From Ornithinibacillus contaminans (GTDB lineage: Bacteria > Bacillota > Bacilli > Bacillales > Amphibacillaceae): DNA of 64,000 nucleotides. The position numbers were made by a program, and so were the translations under genes. The DNA lies in NCBI RefSeq assembly GCF_001038425.2, contig NZ_LDPV02000038.1:1-64000 (forward strand). Direction: 5' to 3'. Shown here piece by piece: positions 61,040 through 64,000 of this stretch. The notes under the pieces are model-generated. The model was not told where the DNA came from. It saw nothing but the letters and a program-made list of their open reading frames with translations, and did not search any database. Each line of letters starts with the position of its first letter. The stretch's first letter is position 1.

Positions 61040-62101
61040 GTGTTAACGAGAGATGAAGTAGTACAATTACTCAATCCAGTAATAGATCCTTTTTTACATA
61101 AAACACTGGAAGAAACATCCGGTATAAAAGAAGTAACGATAAAAGAAGATAAGCAGCATGTCAGTGTTAAGGTTGCGATCGGTAAGACGAACACAGCAGA
61201 ACAAATGCAGCTGCAGCAAGAATTAGTGGGCATTTTAAAACGCAATGGTGCGGTAACGGTGGGCCTACGCTTTGAACAGCTACCAAATGAAATCATTCAG
61301 AAGTTCCAACCAGCCGTCGAAAATGCAAAAGAGAAACAACTAATGGGTGGTAATAAACAACCCAATTTCCTGGCAATTGCTAGTGGTAAAGGTGGGGTTG
61401 GGAAATCGACTGTCACCGTTAACTTAGCGATTGCGCTTAGAAGACTTGGAAAAAAAGTTGGCATAATCGATGCGGATATATATGGCTTTAGTGTTCCAGA
61501 TATGATGGGAATAGAAGAAAGACCAATCGTTCGCGGGGAGAAAATTATTCCAGTCGAGCGTTTTGGGGTGAAAGTAATTTCGATGGGCTTCTTTGTGGAA
61601 GACAATTCCCCAATTATTTGGCGTGGACCGATGCTTGGTAAGATGCTCAATAGCTTTTTTAAAGAAGTAGAGTGGGGAGACCTTGACTATCTTCTCTTAG
61701 ATTTACCACCAGGGACCGGAGATATTGCCATGGATGTTCATGAATTACTGCCATCCTGCAAGGAGATTATCGTGACAACACCACATCCAACTGCAGCCTT
61801 TGTAGCGGCAAGAGCAGGTCAAATGGCGCTTAAAACAGAACATGAAATCTTGGGTGTTGTAGAGAATATGGCTTACTTTGAAAGTAAATTAACTGGTGAG
61901 CGAGAATTTGTATTTGGACAAGGTGGCGGAAAGAAGCTTGCTGAGGTACTGAATACAAAAGTACTTGGTCAATTGCCAATTCAACAGCCGTATGAAGATG
62001 AGGATGTTTTTGCACCATCTGTTTACCAGGAAGATCATCCGAACGGAAAAGCATATCACCATATCGCAGCAAAGGTTATTGCGAAGATGGAAGAGGCATA
62101 A
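61040..62101 (+). CDS. salA: Mrp/NBP35-family ATPase SalA
   Basis: A 353-residue protein with an N-terminal MIP18-like (DUF59) domain and a C-terminal P-loop ATPase domain (GKGGVGKSTVTVNLA, LDLPPGTGD). Mrp relatives carry an Fe-S binding CxxC near the C-terminus; here that stretch reads ENMAYFESKLTGEREFVFG without cysteines, as in B. subtilis SalA, which represses scoC. The GTG start follows AGGTGATC. It is convergent with gerD. Confidence 0.9.
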   Translation: MLTRDEVVQLLNPVIDPFLHKTLEETSGIKEVTIKEDKQHVSVKVAIGKTNTAEQMQLQQELVGILKRNGAVTVGLRFEQLPNEIIQKFQPAVENAKEKQLMGGNKQPNFLAIASGKGGVGKSTVTVNLAIALRRLGKKVGIIDADIYGFSVPDMMGIEERPIVRGEKIIPVERFGVKVISMGFFVEDNSPIIWRGPMLGKMLNSFFKEVEWGDLDYLLLDLPPGTGDIAMDVHELLPSCKEIIVTTPHPTAAFVAARAGQMALKTEHEILGVVENMAYFESKLTGEREFVFGQGGGKKLAEVLNTKVLGQLPIQQPYEDEDVFAPSVYQEDHPNGKAYHHIAAKVIAKMEEA

Positions 62102-62117
62102 CACTATAAACAGAGAA

Positions 62118-62147
62118 AAGGCATATCTCCACAGAGGGATATGCCTT
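62118..62147. terminator. Bidirectional terminator between salA and gerD
   Basis: AAGGCATATC (62118-62127) and GATATGCCTT (62138-62147) are perfect complements flanked by A- and T-rich sequence, serving both convergent genes. Confidence 0.85.
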
Positions 62148-62169
62148 AATTTGTATGGATGTCTGGTTC

Positions 62170-62802
62170 TTAGCTTCCGCCTCCAGAACCAGAACCACCA
62201 CCACCGCCAGAACCGCCCTCACCTTGGTCGCCTCCGCCTTGATCGCCGCCTTGCGATTTACTTTGTTCTTCAGCAGCTTTCAGTAGTGTTTCCTGAATTT
62301 TTGCTTGGAATAATGGTGACTCTAAGGTTTGCTGGATCGTTTTCTCTAGGTGTTCTCGAAACTGTTGGCTTTTCAGTGTTTGGATGGTTTGTTCAGTCAT
62401 TTCGGGATTTTGAAATAGATCAAGCATCAGTTTTTGGTATTCGGCATCTGTCATTAAATCCTTCATTAATTTTTCCTGATTATCTTTAATGGATTTATAA
62501 TACGCTTCGGCAAATTTAGGATCCTCAAATAGCTTTTTCCACATATCCTGTGCCTTATCGGATGTCAATGTTTCGTTGATGGCTTGTTTCACCGCCGCCG
62601 AATCCATTACAAGCTGTTCCTGCATTTTTTCATCCGCTAAAATTTCACCCAATGCTTTTTTTCCATCTTCGGTTTGCAATATATCAACAACCATTTTTTT
62701 CGTTGTATCGTAATCAGTTTCCTGTGTGGCAGCTTCCCCTCCGCATGCACTTATCAATAGGAATAAAACGCCAATTAATGACAAGTAAAAGACACGTAGC
62801 AT
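62170..62802 (-). CDS. gerD: Spore germination lipoprotein GerD
   Basis: GerD is a spore inner-membrane lipoprotein that clusters germinant receptors. The 210-residue protein has a signal peptide with lipobox LISAC (Cys at ~20), a helical middle part with repeats of the type QETLLKAAEEQ and a glycine/serine-rich tail (from about residue 185). AAGGAGGATTTGC precedes the ATG on the minus strand. The position between salA and kbaA, in opposite orientation, is as in B. subtilis. Forespore (sigma-G) control is expected; no convincing site was found by eye. Confidence 0.93.
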   Translation of the reverse strand: MLRVFYLSLIGVLFLLISACGGEAATQETDYDTTKKMVVDILQTEDGKKALGEILADEKMQEQLVMDSAAVKQAINETLTSDKAQDMWKKLFEDPKFAEAYYKSIKDNQEKLMKDLMTDAEYQKLMLDLFQNPEMTEQTIQTLKSQQFREHLEKTIQQTLESPLFQAKIQETLLKAAEEQSKSQGGDQGGGDQGEGGSGGGGGSGSGGGS

Positions 62803-62950
62803 GCAAATCCTCCTTCCACTTATCCTTTAATATGGGTGAGAAATGTAAAAATATGCACGTGATAAAGGAAAAAAGATTCTGTTCATGTTAAAATACAAAC
62901 GATGTGAAGTAGACGAAATTAAACGAAAAGTAGCGCAGGGGGATTTTTAG

Positions 62951-63550
62951 TTGAATAGTCGAAAAGTGGTAAATTTATTTTTGAAAACGTTAGCGCTCGG
63001 TGGACTAGCTGGGCTTGTTGTAAGTGTATTTGCTATAAGTGGGGTGTATGCTGATAATATACAGCCGTTAAATGTACTAGGTTTAATTGGCGTGATGTTA
63101 TTTTTCATTGGGCACGGTTTACTCTATAGTGCTGTAAGTCAGACGGGATTTTTTGCGTATCTCTACGTGAATCGATTGGGTTTAAGTATTTTTCGTTCGT
63201 TTTGGCCAATTGTTCAACTAGTATTAATCGCATTTGTGCTGTTTGATTTGATTTATTTTACCTATAATGCAGCAGAGGGAGTATCCTTGATCTGGTTTAT
63301 TGTAGTGGCGGTGGTTTTATTGGCTTATGGCTGGATTATCGCCAAGATAAAAGCAAAGGAAACCAAACAGCATGCTTTTATTCCGGCATTATTCTTTATG
63401 GTTGTATTTACGGTTCTTGAATGGGTACCAGCACTTCGGATTGGTTTAGTCGGGGCTGAATTCGCCATTATAATGATTATTACGTTGCTCGTTTGTAATA
63501 CCTATCAATTACTTATTTTACACCGATTAAACAGCACTACAGCAAAATAA
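62951..63550 (+). CDS. kbaA: KinB-signalling pathway activation protein KbaA
   Basis: KbaA activates the KinB branch feeding the sporulation phosphorelay. The 199-residue protein has about six membrane helices (LALGGLAGLVVSVFAISGVYA onward) and LYVNRLGLSIFRSFWPIVQ, matching the family. The TTG start at 62951 follows GCAGGGGGA. It is convergent with pdaB across a terminator. Confidence 0.91.
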   Translation: MNSRKVVNLFLKTLALGGLAGLVVSVFAISGVYADNIQPLNVLGLIGVMLFFIGHGLLYSAVSQTGFFAYLYVNRLGLSIFRSFWPIVQLVLIAFVLFDLIYFTYNAAEGVSLIWFIVVAVVLLAYGWIIAKIKAKETKQHAFIPALFFMVVFTVLEWVPALRIGLVGAEFAIIMIITLLVCNTYQLLILHRLNSTTAK

Positions 63551-63559
63551 GAGAATGCG

Positions 63560-63592
63560 AAAAACACCTGATGCGGCATATCAGGTGTTTTT
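63560..63592. terminator. Bidirectional terminator between kbaA and pdaB
   Basis: AAAAACACCTGAT and ATCAGGTGTTTTT are perfect complements around a short loop, flanked by A and T tracts. Confidence 0.9.
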
Positions 63593-63604
63593 AAATGAAC
63601 TAAT

Positions 63605-64000
63605 TTATTCAACAATTTTAGATTTTGCTTGTGCGTGATGAAGCATTTCAGAAACTGTCACAAAGGTAAACCCTTTATTTTGCAGTCCGGGTAAAATGGT
63701 TTCTAATGCCTCGGCTGTTTGTTTTACCGAATCTGAAGCGTGTAATAGGATTATATCGCCATTGGTTGTTTTGGACATAACTTGATCAACTACTACCTGT
63801 GTGCCTGGATTTTGCCAATCATTGGGATTGATATTCCAATGTATTACGTTATACTTTAGCTCTTCTGCTAATTTAATCACATCATCATTTAGATGCCCAT
63901 GTGGTGCACGGAGCAATTTGATGTTTTTATAGCCTAGCTTACCAAATATGTCCTTTGCATAAGTTAAATCCTTTCTAATTTGATCAAGCTCCTGATCCAG
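63605..64000 (-). CDS. pdaB: Polysaccharide deacetylase-family sporulation protein PdaB (5' end outside window)
   Basis: The frame is open from the stop at 63605 to the window edge, giving 131 residues, so the N-terminal half is missing. They match the C-terminal half of NodB-type PdaB: YKNIKLLRAPHGHLNDDVIK, VIHWNINPNDWQNPG and DIILLHASDSVKQTAEALE. PdaB is needed to keep the spore cortex intact in B. subtilis. A TTG at 63916 lies inside the domain and is not the start. It closes the cwlD-salA-gerD-kbaA-pdaB cluster. Confidence 0.93.
   Translation of the reverse strand: MDQELDQIRKDLTYAKDIFGKLGYKNIKLLRAPHGHLNDDVIKLAEELKYNVIHWNINPNDWQNPGTQVVVDQVMSKTTNGDIILLHASDSVKQTAEALETILPGLQNKGFTFVTVSEMLHHAQAKSKIVE

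Noticed and set aside
62170-62250. Glycine/serine-rich repeats at the end of gerD as a possible frameshift artefact
   Set aside because: A Gly/Ser-rich tail is typical of GerD, and the frame closes with a stop before the terminator.

Overview
The window is a core chromosomal segment of a low-GC Gram-positive endospore former, most likely a member of the Bacillaceae. Evidence is the gene order (ctsR-mcsA-mcsB-clpC-radA, gltX-cysE-cysS, sigH-rpmG-secE-nusG, rplKAJL-rpoBC, the str and S10-spc-alpha clusters, ecfA1-ecfA2-ecfT-truA-rplM-rpsI, cwlD-salA-gerD-kbaA-pdaB), which follows Bacillus subtilis closely, and the presence of sporulation and germination genes (sigH, cwlD, gerD, kbaA, pdaB). The genus cannot be fixed from the sequence; an Oceanobacillus/Virgibacillus/Gracilibacillus-like relative is a guess.

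Layout. 1-292: last bases of a 23S rRNA, a spacer with a promoter-like site, 5S rRNA and terminator. 425-1120: an MgtC-family membrane protein. 1229-5951: the CtsR-controlled protein quality-control operon. 6105-8895: radA and the PIN-TRAM gene yacL, with disA missing between them. 8836-9219: a structured dispersed repeat where ispD and ispF would be expected. 9220-14768: gltX, a cysteine T-box, cysE, cysS, mrnC, rlmB, rae1. 15008-20365: sigH, rpmG, secE, nusG, rplK, rplA, rplJ, rplL and an RsmC-like methyltransferase. 20834-33364: rpoB, rpoC, an L7Ae-family gene, rpsL, rpsG, fusA, tuf. 33757-48417: the S10-spc-alpha ribosomal cluster with secY, adk, infA and rpoA; map is missing after adk, and the small KOW-domain gene next to infA survives only as a pseudogene. 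48607-53037: the ECF transporter module, truA, rplM, rpsI. 53040-60093: an accessory block between rpsI and cwlD, holding a Fur-boxed divergent siderophore-uptake locus without its own ATPase, a DoxX protein, a PH-domain membrane protein, a small membrane protein and a YknW/YknX-like pair without YknYZ. 60176-64000: cwlD, salA, gerD, kbaA and the 3' part of pdaB.

Most of the window builds the translation and transcription machinery; regulatory leaders (T-box, L10, L13, candidate nusG and rplK-rplA leaders) sit between the cistrons. The most interesting points are a family of long intergenic hairpin repeats whose outer stem shows compensatory base changes between copies, the decaying KOW gene beside a missing map, the absent disA and ispDF, a promoter inside the 23S-5S spacer, highly structured ribosomal spacers, and the orphan YknWX-like pair. 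I saw no CRISPR array, transposase, prophage or tRNA gene. All assignments come from reading the sequence and remembered families; no database search was run.
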